Source: Forficula auricularia
Lineage: Eukaryota > Arthropoda > Insecta > Dermaptera > Forficulidae
Assembly: GCA_024734495.1 (NCBI GenBank)
Contig: JALMQS010000153.1
Span: 37,817,951 to 37,881,950 of the forward strand
Length of the DNA stretch: 64,000 nucleotides
Direction of reading: 5' to 3'
Position numbers and translations under genes: made by a program. Below, piece by piece: positions 1 through 11,510 of the stretch. Each line of letters starts with the position of its first letter. Position 1 is the first letter of the stretch. Below the pieces are notes generated by a model, which did not search any database, was not told where the DNA came from, and was given only the letters and a program-made list of their open reading frames with translations.

Positions 1-194
1 ACATAAAAAATCAGTCGAATAGACAACCTCCTCCTTTTTTGAAGTCGGTTAAAAATCATTCAAATATGATGTTTTCTGTATCTTTAAAGAGGTAGTTCCA
101 AAGATAGAGATTCTAAAATCTACTTTTGCACAGCGCCCCCCCCCTCCCCAAATCCAAGATAGCTCACTTACCCGCGCTCTATCTTGGGGTGATT
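1..194. other. Intergenic, no gene seen
   Basis: AT-rich sequence with one C-rich run near 136-150. I see no coding potential and no recognised repeat before the minisatellite element begins at a TAA near 195. Confidence 0.5.
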
Positions 195-526
195 CACTAA
201 GGGCCAGTTTCATAAAAAATGACTGCAACGGATCGTTGCTAAACTTTATCCAAATTCATTTGAAATATTAATATGTTTGTTCCTTTATTATTAATCAGAT
301 ATCACTTGCAATTTGTAGTTCATGTTGACATTAATTCAAAAATAATTCTCATTTAATAGTCGAGGAATAATCATTCTACATTGGATTTTTGACGTTTCGG
401 TTTTTATTGGTAACCATTGCTGAGACATAGAGGAATCGACTTAAAATCGAAAATAGCCATCGATTCTCATCTCATACTTGAGGAATAACAATTCTACATT
501 AGGTTTTTGACGTTTCGATTATTATT
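195..526 (+). mobile_element. Terminal part of minisatellite-bearing element (family A)
   Basis: The terminal segment with the core ACTGCAACGGATCGTTGCTA recurs near 45,712, 46,110, 11,490, 12,890 and 50,340 in both orientations, so it is a dispersed repeat end. It is followed by two 119-bp minisatellite-type units containing GACGTTTCGG and CCATTGCTGA. No transposase is visible. The architecture, with an end, tandem repeats and then an inverted copy in other positions, resembles foldback or Helentron-type non-autonomous elements. The class is an inference. Confidence 0.6.
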
Positions 527-1756
527 GCTCAAATTTTGGTTGATGATATTTTCAAAAGTAGAAATTTTATCCAAATTGTTAGGGAGGGGACTAGTCAGAG
601 GTCCAGTGGGCAAGCGTCTGTCCTCGATGTCTGTTTAACCAACTTTGATAGTGATAATATGAGAGTCACTATTGAAGATGGAATTAGTGATCATTATTCT
701 GTGGTAATAGAATATTTGGGAACAGTTAGTCAGTCTCTAACCTTCGAAAAGAAGCGTTGGCTGTATAGATTAGGAGATAAAATGGGATTTAATAATTTTT
801 TGGAATCTAAATTTTTAGAATGGTCTGTAATTCGGAATGTAGATCAGCAATGGGATGGGCTTATGAATCTTTTGGAAGAAGGAAAATATAAATTTATTCC
901 CTCTAAATTAGTTAAAGTGGGTAACGATCCTGTTTACTATGATAGAACCATTAAGAATTTAAAACGGAAATGTAGGATAGCATATTCTAATAGGAATAAG
1001 TCTTCGAATCATAAAAGAAAATTCCGAGAGCTAAATAGGCTATTGATTGAAAAAAAGAATTTGGCTAGAGTTAATTATTTGAATAATTATATAGATAGGA
1101 ATTGTAGTAATAGAAATTGGTTTAATGTTTATTCGTTTCTTAAGGAATTAAATGTTTCGGCAAATGTCCCTGCGCTTTTAGGGGATGATGGTGAATTGGT
1201 TGAGGATAATGTGTTGAAGGCAAATTTATTAAATAGACAGTATTCGTCCGTTTTTGTACCTCTAGAGGAGGGTGAGTTAGTTGATGGAGGTTCTAGTGAT
1301 AGTCAGATGGAGGATTTAGTCATTTTGGAATCGGATGTAACATTAGGTATTAAGAGGTTAAAACCAGGAAAGGCCTCGGGGGAGGATGAAATTAATAGTG
1401 ATCTCTTGAAATTTGTAGTGGATAGTATTTCAAAATTTTTATGTTTACTTTTTAATAGATGTTTAGATGAGGGAACTATGCCTATTGGTTGGAAAAGAGC
1501 GTTAGTTATTCCTGTTTATAAAGGGGGAGATAAGAGCTTAGCTTGTAATTATAGGCCAGTGAGTTTAACAAGTCTGGTGGGCAAAATTTTAGAGAGGTTG
1601 GTAGACTCTCATATCCGCTCGTATTTGGAAGGGCAAGGATGGTTCTATCATAGGCAACATGGTTTTAGAAAAAATTATTCCTGTAATTCTCAATTAGTTT
1701 CTTTTATTCAGGAATTACAGGAAGCTTTGGATAAAAGTCAGTGTGTAGATGCATAA
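527..1756 (+). pseudogene. Non-LTR retrotransposon fragment (endonuclease end plus N-terminal reverse transcriptase)
   Basis: An open frame of about 406 codons. It begins in the last part of an apurinic-type endonuclease (DVCLTNFDSD, then ISDHYSVVIEY). It passes through a basic linker into the first reverse transcriptase blocks: KPGKASGEDEI, WKRALVIPVYKGGD, NYRPVSLTSLVGKILERLV and QHGFRKNYSC. It stops at SQCVDA, just before the block with the first catalytic Asp, where the sequence turns abruptly into minisatellite. Both ends are cut, with no poly(A) and no obvious target-site duplication. It therefore looks captured inside family A and not freshly inserted. The clade is probably CR1/Jockey-like. 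It cannot encode an active enzyme, yet it has no internal stop over 1.2 kb, which suggests recent capture. Confidence 0.85.
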
Positions 1757-2030
1757 AGAAATCGACTTTAAACCAAAAATAGCGATTGATTCTCATTTAG
1801 TATTTGAGGAATAATCATTCTATATTGGATTTTTGACGTTTCGGTTTTTATTAGTAACCATTGCTGAAGACATAGAGAAATCGACTTTACATCCAAAAAT
1901 AGCGATTGATTCTCATCTAGTACTTGAGGAATAATCATTCTATATTGGATTTTTGACGTTTCGGTTTTATTAGTAACCATTGCTGAACACATGGAGGAAT
2001 CGATTTTAAACCAAAAATAGCGATTGATTC
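1757..2030 (+). repeat. 119-bp minisatellite units (family A)
   Basis: About two units of the 119-bp repeat, each with GACGTTTCGG, AACCATTGCTGA and GAATCGACTT. A hAT-like element interrupts the array at 2030/2031. Units resume at 3637. Confidence 0.85.
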
Positions 2031-2074
2031 CAAGGGCGGATCCAGGAATTTTTTTATGGGGGGGGGGTGATATT

Positions 2075-3447
2075 CAGGGCCGTGCCTGACAGGCGTTCAT
2101 TGCGTGCACCGCACGCAGGCGGCCGAAATTAAGAGGCGGCCAAATCGTTACAAGTTGTTTACTGGGCAAAAATACAATCGGTTTGTTTTCATTAAGATAC
2201 GAAGTAAAAACAGTTTCTCTAATCTAATCTATCTAAAAAGAGTTTCTCAGAAATAAGAAATGTATAAAAACTGATTATGTCGTTGTAGTATTTATATACC
2301 TAGTCATGCAGCGAATCCGAATTTTTTCGAACATTGCACGAGCGAAGAGCCGAAATAGTTTTTTCAATTGACCGGCGTCGCGTAAGCGGTCTTATTCGTC
2401 TTATTAGTCGTATTAGTCTATAGACTAGCGAGGATAAATCGTTTTTTGTGTCCTGTGTGTGATCCGATATTATTAAAGTCTTTAATTTAACGCAGGGCGT
2501 CCATGGCGCAAGACCGTGCGAGCGATCTTTCGATTATCGCGATTGAAAGTGAAATTGCTGAATCTTTAAATGTTCACGAAGCAATTGACGATATCGCAAA
2601 AATCCTGTAGGATTAACTTTTTAATATGTACTTTATTTAATAATTGCTTCGTGAAGATTCAGCAATTTCACTTTCAATCGCGATAATTGAAAGATTGAAA
2701 GATTTCCCTAATTAACCGGTAACCTAACCGAAATAATTTTATGAAACCGGTTAATTAACCAAAAACCTTTACTATTTTCAATATCAATAAATAATACGTA
2801 AGATTTGATTTTTTTAAAATCAAATAATTTTAAATTGTCACTGAGCGACACCTAGGATTTTAAATTATCGTATTCCTATGTTCTTTATGTTTGATAATTT
2901 TGTCTGTGATTATAATACCAATACCATAATTACTTTTTTCATGTTATTATTAAAGTAAGTAAATTAATTCTATTTTGTATACCTCCCAAGTTGCAAGTCA
3001 GCCCAGATCTGCCATTGGCCACTGAGCTTTGTTATCCTAATATGTTAGTATAGATTTAAGGGTTATTCCTTGTTCTTTATGTTTGATAATTTTGTCTGTG
3101 ATTATAAAACCAATACCATAATTTTTTTCATGTTATTATTTTTGTTTAAATTTTAAATAAAAAAATGTTTATTTTGTGCATTTTTTTTTCTTAAATTTCA
3201 TCCAAACATATAAATCTCATAAAACCGGTTTTTAGCCGGTTTTTCTTTTTCAGAAACCGGTTTTGGGAACAAAACCAATATTTTTTTCGTTCTCGATTTC
3301 GGTTAACCAAAAACTGATTTTTTTCCCGGTTTGATGCCCTGTGTATAATAATAAACATTAAAAATTAAAGTAGTTTTTTTTAATGTTATCCTAGGGGCGG
3401 CCATACAGACTGGCACGCAGGCGGCCATATACCCAGGCACGGCCCTG
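2075..3447. mobile_element. hAT-like element nested in the outer hAT
   Basis: Ends CAGGGCCGTGCCTG and CAGGCACGGCCCTG lie between copies of the 8-bp duplication GTGATATT (2067-2074 and 3448-3455). It is a deletion derivative. A short frame at 2503-2610 ends in SIIAIESEIAESLNVHEAID, which resembles the C-terminal tail of ZMYM1-like hAT transposases. A snapback follows: the stretch near 2530-2590 reappears inverted at about 2643-2697. An ~80-bp direct duplication (about 2875-2955 and 3064-3140) lies further on. No catalytic domain remains. Confidence 0.85.
2503..2610 (+). pseudogene. C-terminal remnant of a hAT transposase (ZMYM1-like)
   Basis: 35 codons and a stop, with a pattern SIIAIE-E-A-SL--EAID. 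This matches my memory of the end of the hAT dimerisation region in ZMYM1-like transposases, where a phrase like LAILSIE-E---L is common. Everything upstream is deleted. The inverted copy that follows makes this a hairpin at the DNA level. Confidence 0.5.
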
Positions 3448-3636
3448 GTGATATTGTATATAAGATCTACTTTTTATCTCGAAAGTGTGTCGCGATCGAA
3501 TTGTCAAGCGGGGGGGTGGGGGGTCAGAGACGGTGCCCCCACACACACTAAATGTTTGTTTTTTTTGCCAGGCACGGGCCTCTATGGGGGGGGGGGGCGA
3601 TCGCCCTCCGCCCCCCCCCCCCTGGATCCGCCCTTG

Positions 3637-3997
3637 ATTGATTCTCATCTAGTACTTGAGGAATAATCATTCTATATTGGATTTTTGACGTTTCGGTTTT
3701 TATTAGTAACCATTGCTGAAGACATGGAGGAATCGACTTAAAATCAAAAATAGCGATTGATTCTCATCTAATACTTGAGAAATATCCATTCTATATTGGA
3801 TTTTTGACGTTTCGGTTTTTATTAGAAACCATTCCTGAAGACATAGAGAAATCAACTTTAAACCAAAAATAGCGATTGATTCTCATCTAGTACTTGAGGA
3901 ATAATCATTCTATATTGGATTTTTGACGTTTCGGTTTTTATTGGTAACCATTGCTGAAGACAGAGGAATCGACTTATAATCAAAAATAGCGATTGAT

Positions 3998-4001
<4 letters not shown>
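3637..4001 (+). repeat. 119-bp minisatellite units, continued
   Basis: About three further units of family A after the hAT insertion, in the same orientation as at 1757-2030. Confidence 0.85.

Positions 4002-4033
<32 letters not shown>
4002..4033. repeat. (AT)n microsatellite
   Basis: About 15 AT dinucleotides at the end of the minisatellite. Confidence 0.95.
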
Positions 4034-4035
<2 letters not shown>

Positions 4036-4101
4036 CACACATATTTTGTCATTAATTTCAGTGTGTATACTTATTTTTTAATAAATTAACTTATTTTTTA
4101 G

Positions 4102-4174
4102 GGAGACACAAAAACAACAACAAGCTGAGCGAAACGAAAAACGCAAAACTCAAAAAAGAGAAAGAAGGAGATAG
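4102..4174 (+). CDS. Possible terminal coding exon of a basic protein (partial gene)
   Basis: A T-rich tract ends in TTTTTTAG, a good 3' splice site. It is followed in phase 1 by an open frame ETQKQQQAERNEKRKTQKRE, then RRR and TAG. Such a charged Lys/Arg/Gln tail is typical of the C-terminus of nuclear or nucleolar proteins, and it reads cleanly to a stop. Upstream exons would lie to the left, beyond the repeats or before base 1, and I cannot see them. Low-complexity A-rich DNA can imitate this, so it is only a candidate. I do not recognise the family. Confidence 0.3.
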
Positions 4175-4689
4175 CAAAATTTACACTATATTCATTTATT
4201 TATTTTACCTAAGATAAGCTTGCAGTGGTTAATATGATAATGGATGTTGGTTTTTGAAAATAGATATGAGGCTTGGATGTGAGGTGACGTGGGTTTGCTT
4301 TTATAGCAATGGTTTACTTAAATACTATTTCTTGAGTGGCGGGCGAATCTCAGGGTAGTCTCTCTTAGTGCTTTTTTCTGAAATTGATGGAATTTACTGT
4401 GAGTCACGTTACTAATTTTAGTGTAAAAATTAATAAAAAATTGATTAAGAATAATAAAAAACAAAATAAAATAATATTAAAAGGAGAGATGTGAGATTTT
4501 CAACGATAATAAAGATTTTTTATTAGAGTTATTTAAATTTTAATAATGTGAATTTGTTTTTATCATTATTTGAATCGAAATAGAATGGATTATTACAGAA
4601 ATTATTGTTTGAAGATTTGTTACACTTCTTGGTGGGCTGAATTGTTAGAATCTCCTCTGGATCTTCTCCCTGTAACAATTTCCTCCTTT
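4175..4689. other. Intergenic, AT-rich
   Basis: No coding potential or repeat recognised. It would hold the 3' UTR if the exon at 4102-4174 is real. Confidence 0.4.
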
Positions 4690-7290
4690 GGTAATAATTC
4701 ATAATATAATGAAATTAAAGTATTTTTTATAGAAATATTCGGAATAAAATTGTATTTAATATATTATTTATTTATTTATTTAATTGATCTTTTTTTGAAA
4801 CTCGAAAAAAGTACTTGAAAAATTTGCAGTATTTATTACTTAATCAATTATAAGAATAGGGTATTATAAAGATATCTTACCTTATCAGCCAACGTATCGT
4901 GGCATGGACCTGGAATACGCTGACCCCACAGGAAGACACTATTCAACTCTCGAACAAGTAAAAATATATTCGTAAAAAATTTCGATTTCGAAGAAATAAA
5001 GATTTGTTAAATCAGGGATTGAAGTTGGTTAGGATTAGGGATAGGACATGATTCTCTTGATAAAAGAATCATGAGCTCACGTGGGCAGGGATGCTAGGCC
5101 CTGAAGTAAGTTTGTATTTCTTTATCAAAAAGAAAAAAGAAGTACACACCTACCCGTTACCCAAAGATAAAGAATTTGTTTTTCCATAAAATAAGAAAAC
5201 CAAAGACTTAATATTAATGTTAGTAATAGAAGGTAGATCATCTACCTGAAAAAAGAAAAAAAATACTATTATTAAAATAATATAATGAATTTAAAGTATT
5301 TTTTATAGAAATATTCGGAATAAAATTATATTTAATATATTATTTATTTAATTGATCTATTTTTGAAACTCGAATAAAGTAAATTTTTATAATTTTTCTA
5401 ACTGATATGACAAAGAATAATTGACCTATCAATAAGAAGTGTTTTGACAGCGCTTTATTTGAAAAAGATATTTTATCACGAGACTATTTCGGATTATGCT
5501 ATTAAAGTCTGTGGAGTCTTAAATCTGGACCAGGAGAGAAAAAAGATCTGATCAACTAAGCTACAATCAAACGTCATGTTTCGTATTATACGCAAAATTT
5601 CGAATAAAGTACTTGAAATATTTACAGTATTTATTACTTATTGAATTACACTAGAAAATAAGTATAAATATACTCGTGAATCATTTCGATTTCGAAGGAA
5701 TAAGGATCTGTGAATACAGGGATTGAAGTTGATTAGGATTAGGGATAGGGATAGAACATGATTCTCTTGGTAAAAGAATCATGTGCTCACGTGGGCAGGG
5801 ATGCCATGCCCTGAAGTAGGTTTGTACTTTTATTATCTAAAAGAACAAAGAAGTACACACCTACTCGTTACCCATTGATAAAGAATTTGGTTTTCCATAA
5901 AATAAGAAAACCTTAGTCGTAATCTCAATGTTAGTATTAGGAGGACGAAAAACTACCTGAGGAATAAGGATCTGTGAAAACAGGGATTGAAGTTGATTAG
6001 GTTTAGGGATAGGACATGCTTCTCTTTATAAAAAAATCATGAGCTCACTTGGGCAGGGATGCTAGGACCTGAAGTAAGTTTGTAGTTCTTTATCAAAAAG
6101 AACAAAGAAGTACACACCGACCCGTTACCCAAAGATAAAGAATTTGATTTTCCATAAAATAAGAAAACCATAGACTTAATAGCAATGCTAGTATTATTAC
6201 GAACACCTACCTGAAAAAAGATAAAAATACTATTACTAAAATAATATAATGATTTTAAATTATTTTTTATAGAAATATTCGGTATAAAATTATATTTAAT
6301 TTATTATTTCTTTATATATTTAATTGAATTTTTTTTGAAACTCGAAAAAATTACTTGAAAAATTTACAGTATTTATTACTTAATCAATTTTAAGAATAGA
6401 GTATTATAAAGATATCTTACCTTATCAGCCAACGTCTCGTGGCATGGACCTTGAATATTATGATACTCGTAAAAAAAATTCGATTTCGAAGAAATAAGGA
6501 TTTGTGAAAACAAGGATTGAAGTTGATTAGGATTAGGGATAGGACATGATTCTCTTGATAAAAGAATCATGAGCTCAAGTGGGCAGGGATGCTAGGCCCT
6601 GAAGTAAGTTTGTACTTCTTTATCAAAAAGAACAAAGAAATACAAACCTACCCGTTACCCAAAAATAAAGAATTTGTTTTTCCATAAAATAAGAAAACTG
6701 AAGACTAAATATTAATATTAGTATTAGGAGGTAGAGCACCTACCGGGAAAAATAAAAAAAATACTATTAGTAAAATAATATAAGGAATTTAAAGTATTTT
6801 TTATAGAAATATTCGGTATAAAATTATATGTAATATATTATTTATTAAATTGATCTTTTTTTGAAACTAGAATAAAGTACTTGAAAAATTTACAGTATTT
6901 ATAGAAAAGGTTATTATAAAGATATCTTACCTTATCAGCCAAACTCTCGTGGCTTGGACTTGGAATTATCTTACCCCACAGGAAGACACTATTACACTAG
7001 AGAATAAATATAAATATACTCGCGAATCATTTCGATTTCGAAGGAATAAGGATCTGTGAAAACAGGGGTTGAAGTTGATTAGGATTAGGGATAGGGATAA
7101 GACATGTTTCTTTTGGTAAAAGAATCATGAGCTCACGTGGGCAGGGATGCCATGCCCTGAAGTAGGTTTGTACTTTTGTTATCTAAAAGAACAAAGAAGT
7201 ACACACCTACTCGTTACCCCTTGATAAAGCATTTGGTTTTCCATAAAATAAGAAAACCTTAGTCGTAATCTCAATGTTATTATTAGAATG
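4690..7290. repeat. Satellite array, mixed higher-order part
   Basis: Copies of the ~258-bp unit (for example near 5000-5250, 5690-5950, 6480-6770 and 7010-7290) alternate with a second AT-rich segment. That segment begins near GTATTTTTTATAGAAATATT at about 4710, 5295, 6255 and 6795. In three of its four copies it contains CTTATCAGCCAA. The array is interrupted at 5390-5600 by a MITE fragment also found at 49,630-50,145. Confidence 0.85.
5390..5600. mobile_element. MITE fragment shared with 49.6-50.1 kb
   Basis: Shares GAATAATTGA, TTTGAAAAAGATATTTT and a stretch ending ATTATACGC with the palindromic element near 49,630-50,145. Only one arm is present. Confidence 0.6.
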
Positions 7291-10200
7291 ACGAGCAACT
7301 ACGTGAGGAATAAGGATCAGTGAAAACATGGATTGAAGTTGATTAGTTTTAGGGATAGGACATGATTCTCTTGGTAAAAAGAATCATGAGCTCACGTGGG
7401 CAGGGATGCCATGCCCTGAAGTAGGTTTGTACTTTTGTTATCTAAAAGAACAAAGAAGTACACACCTACTCGTTACCCATTGATAAAGAATTTGGTTTTT
7501 CATAAAATAAGAAAACCTTAGTCGTAATCTCAATGTTAGTATTAGAAGGACGAGCAAACTACCTGAGGAATAAGGATCTGTGAAAACAGGGATTGAAGTT
7601 GATTGGGTTTAGGGATAAGACATGATTCTCTTGGTACAAGAATCATGAGCTCACGTGGGCAGGGATGCCATGCCCTGAAGTAGGTTTGTACTTTTGTTAT
7701 CTCAAAGAACAAAGAGGTACACACCTACTCGTAACCCATTGATAAAGCATTTGGTTTTTCATAAAATTAGAAAACCCTAGTCGTCATCTCAATGTTAGTA
7801 TTAGAAGGACGAGTAACTACCTGAGGAATAAAGATCTGTGAAAACAGGAATTGAAGTTGATTAGGTTTAGGGATAGGACATGATTCTCTTGATAAAAAAA
7901 TCATGAGCTCACGTGGGCAGGGATGCCATGCCCTGAAGTAGGTTTATACTTTTGTTATCTAAAAGAACAAAGAGGTACACACCTACTCGTTACCCATTGA
8001 TAAAGCATTTGGTTTTTCATAAAATAAGTAAACATTAGTCGTAATCTCAATGTTAGTATTAGAAGGACGAGCAACTACCTGAGGAATAAGGATCAGTGAA
8101 AACAGGGATTGAAGTTGATTAGGTTTAGGGATAGTACATGATTCTCTTGGTAAAAGAATCATGAGGTCACGTGGGCAGGGATGCCATGCCCTGAAGTAGG
8201 TTTGTACTTTTGTTATCTAAAAGAACAAAGAAGTACACACCTACTCGTTACCATTGATAAAGAATTTGGTTTTCCATAAGATAAGTAAACCTTAGTCGTA
8301 TTCTCAATGTTAGTATTAAAAGGGCGAGCAACTACCTGAGGAATAAGGATTTGTGAAATCAGGGATTGAAGTTGATTAGGTTTAGGGATAGGACATGATT
8401 CTCTTGTTAAAGGAATCATGAGATCACGTGGGCTGGGATGCCATGCCCGGAAGTAGGTTTCTACTTTTGTTATCTAAAAGAACTAAGAGGTACACACCTA
8501 CTCGTTACCCATTGATAAAGCATTTGGTTTTTCATAAAATAAGAAAACCTAAGTCGTAATCTCAATATTAGTATTAGAAGGACGTGCTACTACCTGAGGA
8601 ATAAGGATCAGTGAATACATGGATTGAAGTTGATTAGGTTTAGGGATAGGACATGATTCTCTTGAAAAAAAAAAATCATGAGCTCACGTGGGCAGGGATG
8701 CCATGCCCTGAAGTAGGTTTGTACTTTTGTTATCTCAAAGAACAAAGAGGTACACACCTACTCGTTACCCATTAATAAAGAATTTGGTTTTTCATAAAAT
8801 AAGAAAACCTTAGTCGTAATCTCAATGTTAGTATTAGAAGGACCAGCAACTACCTGAGGAATAAGGATCTGTGAAAACAGGGCTTGAAGTTGATTGGGTT
8901 TAGGGATAAGACATGATTCTCTTGGTACAAGAATAATGAGCTCACGTGGGCAGGGATGCCATGCCCTGAAGTAGGTTTGTACTTTTGTTATCTCAAAGAA
9001 CAAAGGTGTACACACCTACTCGTAACCCATTGATAAAGCATTTGGTTTTTTATAAAATTAGAAAACCTTAGTCGTCATCTCAATGTTAGTATTAGAAGGA
9101 CGAGTAACTACCTGAGGAATAAAGATCTGTGAAAATAGGGATTGAAGTTGATTAGGTTTAGGGATAGGACATGATTCTCTTGATAAAAAATCATGAGCTC
9201 ACGTGGGCAGGGATGCCATGCCCTGAAGTAGGTTTATACTTTTGTTATCTAAAAGAACAAAGAGGTACACACCTACTCGTTACCCATTGATAAAGCATTT
9301 GGTTTTTCATAAAATAAGAAAACCTTAGTCGTAATCTCAATGTTAGTATTAGAAGGACGTGCTTACTACCTGAGGAATAAGGATCAGTGAAAACATGGAT
9401 TGAAGTTGATTAGGTTTAGGGATAGGACATGATTCTCTTGATAAAAAAAATCATGAGCTCACGTGGGCAGGGATGCCATGCCCTGAAGTAGGTTTGTACT
9501 TTTGTTATCTAAAAGAACAAAGAAGTACACACCTACTCGTTACCCATTAATAAAGAATTTGGTTTTTCATAAAATAAGAAAACCTTAGTCGTAATCTCAA
9601 TGTTAGTATTAGAAGGACCAGCAACTACCTGAGGAATAAGGATCTGTGAAAACAGGGATTGAAGTTGATTGGGTTTAGGGATAAGACATGATTCTCTTGG
9701 TACAAGAATCATGAGCTCACGTGGGCAGGGATGCCATGCCCTGAAGTAGGTTTGTACTTTTGTTATCTCAAAGAACAAAGATGTACACACCTACTCGTAA
9801 CCCATTGATAAAGCATTTGGTTTTTCATAAAATTAGAAAACCTTAGTCGTCATCTCAATGTTAGTATTAGAAGGACGAGTAACTACCTGAGGAATAAGGA
9901 TCTGTGAAAACAGGGATTAAAGTTGATTGGGTTTAGGGATAAGACATGATTCTCTTGGTACAAGAATCATGAGCTCACGTGGGCAGGGATGCCATGCCCT
10001 GAAGTAGGTTTGTACTTTTGTTATCTCAAAGAACAAAGATGTACACACCTACTCGTAACCCATTGATAAAGCATTTGGTTTTTCATAAAATTAGAAAACC
10101 TTAGTCGTCATCTCAATGTTAGTATTAGAAGGACGAGCAACTACCTGAGGAATAAGGGTCTGTGAAAACATGGATTGAAGTTAATTAGGTTTAGGGATAG

Positions 10201-10510
10201 GACATGATTCTCTTGATAAAAAATCATGAGCTCACGTGGGCAGGGATGCCATGCCCTGAAGTATGTTTGTACTTAGCAACTACCTGAGGAATAAGGATCT
10301 GTGAAAACATGGATTGAAGTTAATTAGGTTTAGGGATAGGACATGATTCTCTTGATAAAAAAATCATGAGCTCACGTGGGCAGGGATGCCATGCCCTGAA
10401 GTAGGTTTGTACTTTTGTTATCTAAAAGAACAAAGAAGTACACACCTACTCGTTACCCATTGATAATGAATTTGGTTTTCCATAAAATAAGAAAACCTAT
10501 TCGTAATCTC
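7291..10510. repeat. Tandem satellite, ~258-bp unit made of hairpins
   Basis: About 12 head-to-tail units. CTGAGGAATAAGG recurs at about 7561, 8079, 8336, 8594, 8854, 9369, 9628 and 9887, a spacing of 257-260 bp, with variants in between. Each unit holds ATGATTCT...AGAATCAT, then GAGCTCACGTGGGCAGGGATG with a GGGCA...TGCCC stem, then TTTGTAC...GTACACA, then GGTTTTC...GAAAACC. These are four foldbacks in a row plus one CACGTG box. One unit is cut short near 10,274. Several units have short minus-strand frames, which are by-products of the repeat. Confidence 0.93.
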
Positions 10511-11334
10511 AAATTCCTTAATATAACTCATGTAAAGTTGTTTATTATTGAGGTGTAGAGTCAGCTGAGAGGTAGGATGAAGTTGGAGAAGGTATATTGT
10601 AATACTCACAGTTGATGTTTCATCCGTCACTGGCTGATACTCACTTCCAATCTGCCTATCACTCCCACTTATATACTTACCCATCTCCCCACTCCAAAAC
10701 CATGTGTCCCTATCTCCCCCCTCCCACTGTCCCTATCTCCTCCTCTCCAACACATTGTCCCTATCCCCCCCTCACTGTCCCTATCTTCTCCCCACTTTTC
10801 ATTCTGCCAATTTCCCCCACTCTTATATACCCTTCGTGAACAATTAGTGAAAGCTATTCTTAGCTTATCTTCCGTGATAATCTTAATCTGCTTAGTATTG
10901 TAATTATTTTACCTTGTTTAACCCACGCCATTCGATTTTCACTTATTACTACTAATTTTTTAACTGTGTTTAAAGCACTCTATTCGATTTTCACTGATCA
11001 TTACTAATTATTTAGCAGTGTTTAAAAGTACTAGTTGTACTCATAAAGACCGATGAAAATCACACACTAATTCAATTGTTGATTCTCTTGTCTAGATTTA
11101 AATGATAAAAGATTTAAATAAAAAAAATGATAAAAATTAATTAATATAGATTAAAAAATATTTATAACTAAAAATTAGATTATTTTACATAGCCCAAAAA
11201 TGAATGAACGTACCTGAATTATATTGATTTTTTAATGAGACAGATATCGGTAATTAATTGAGTTATTGAAACCTCAAAATATATTCGCTTTTACTATAAA
11301 TACACATTCACACACACACATGTAATATTAGTTG
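10511..11334. other. Intergenic with a C-rich short tandem stretch
   Basis: At about 10,690-10,800 there is a degenerate repeat of a CACTGTCCCTATCTCC-type unit. The rest is plain AT-rich DNA. No gene seen. Confidence 0.5.
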
Positions 11335-11510
11335 AAAATCGATGGCTATTTGTAATTTAAGTCAACATGAACTGCAAATAGTCAGTGTTATCTGATTAGT
11401 ATTAAAGAAATACAAATATTAATAACAAATTTTAAATTTAGGGAACATTAGGGAATATTAATATTCCAAATGACTTCGGATAAAGTTTAGCAAGGATCCG
11501 TTGCAGTTTA
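11335..11510 (-). mobile_element. Family A terminal fragment
   Basis: Diverged inverted copy of the 195-526 end, ending GGATCCGTTGCAGTTTATTT. It runs straight into family B at a junction also present near 46,100, so A and B travel together. Confidence 0.7.

Larger units (their letters stand above)
2031..3636. mobile_element. hAT-like element, outer (CAAGGGCGGATCCAGG ends)
   Basis: Ends CAAGGGCGGATCCAGG and CCTGGATCCGCCCTTG are inverted repeats. They are flanked by a perfect 8-bp duplication ATTGATTC at 2023-2030 and 3637-3644, the mark of hAT transposition. The same ends bound short MITEs at 14043-14174 and 62986-63277. Inside are G and C runs and the shared piece GCCAGGCACGGGCCTCTATG. A second hAT element sits inside this one. 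Confidence 0.88.

Noticed and set aside
7542..9790. Repeated minus-strand frames of 60-85 codons in the satellite
   Set aside because: They follow the repeat unit, break at random in other units and match no known protein.
5020..10200. Telomere-like TTAGG repeats
   Set aside because: GATTAGGATTAGGGATAGGG is short and occurs once per unit. It is not a run of telomere repeats.
7291..10510. CRISPR-like array
   Set aside because: The repeats are ~258 bp, directly adjacent, and have no unique spacers. The DNA is eukaryotic. It is a satellite.
10612..10839. Ser/Pro/Tyr-rich 75-codon frame
   Set aside because: It arises from the degenerate CCCTATCTCC repeat.
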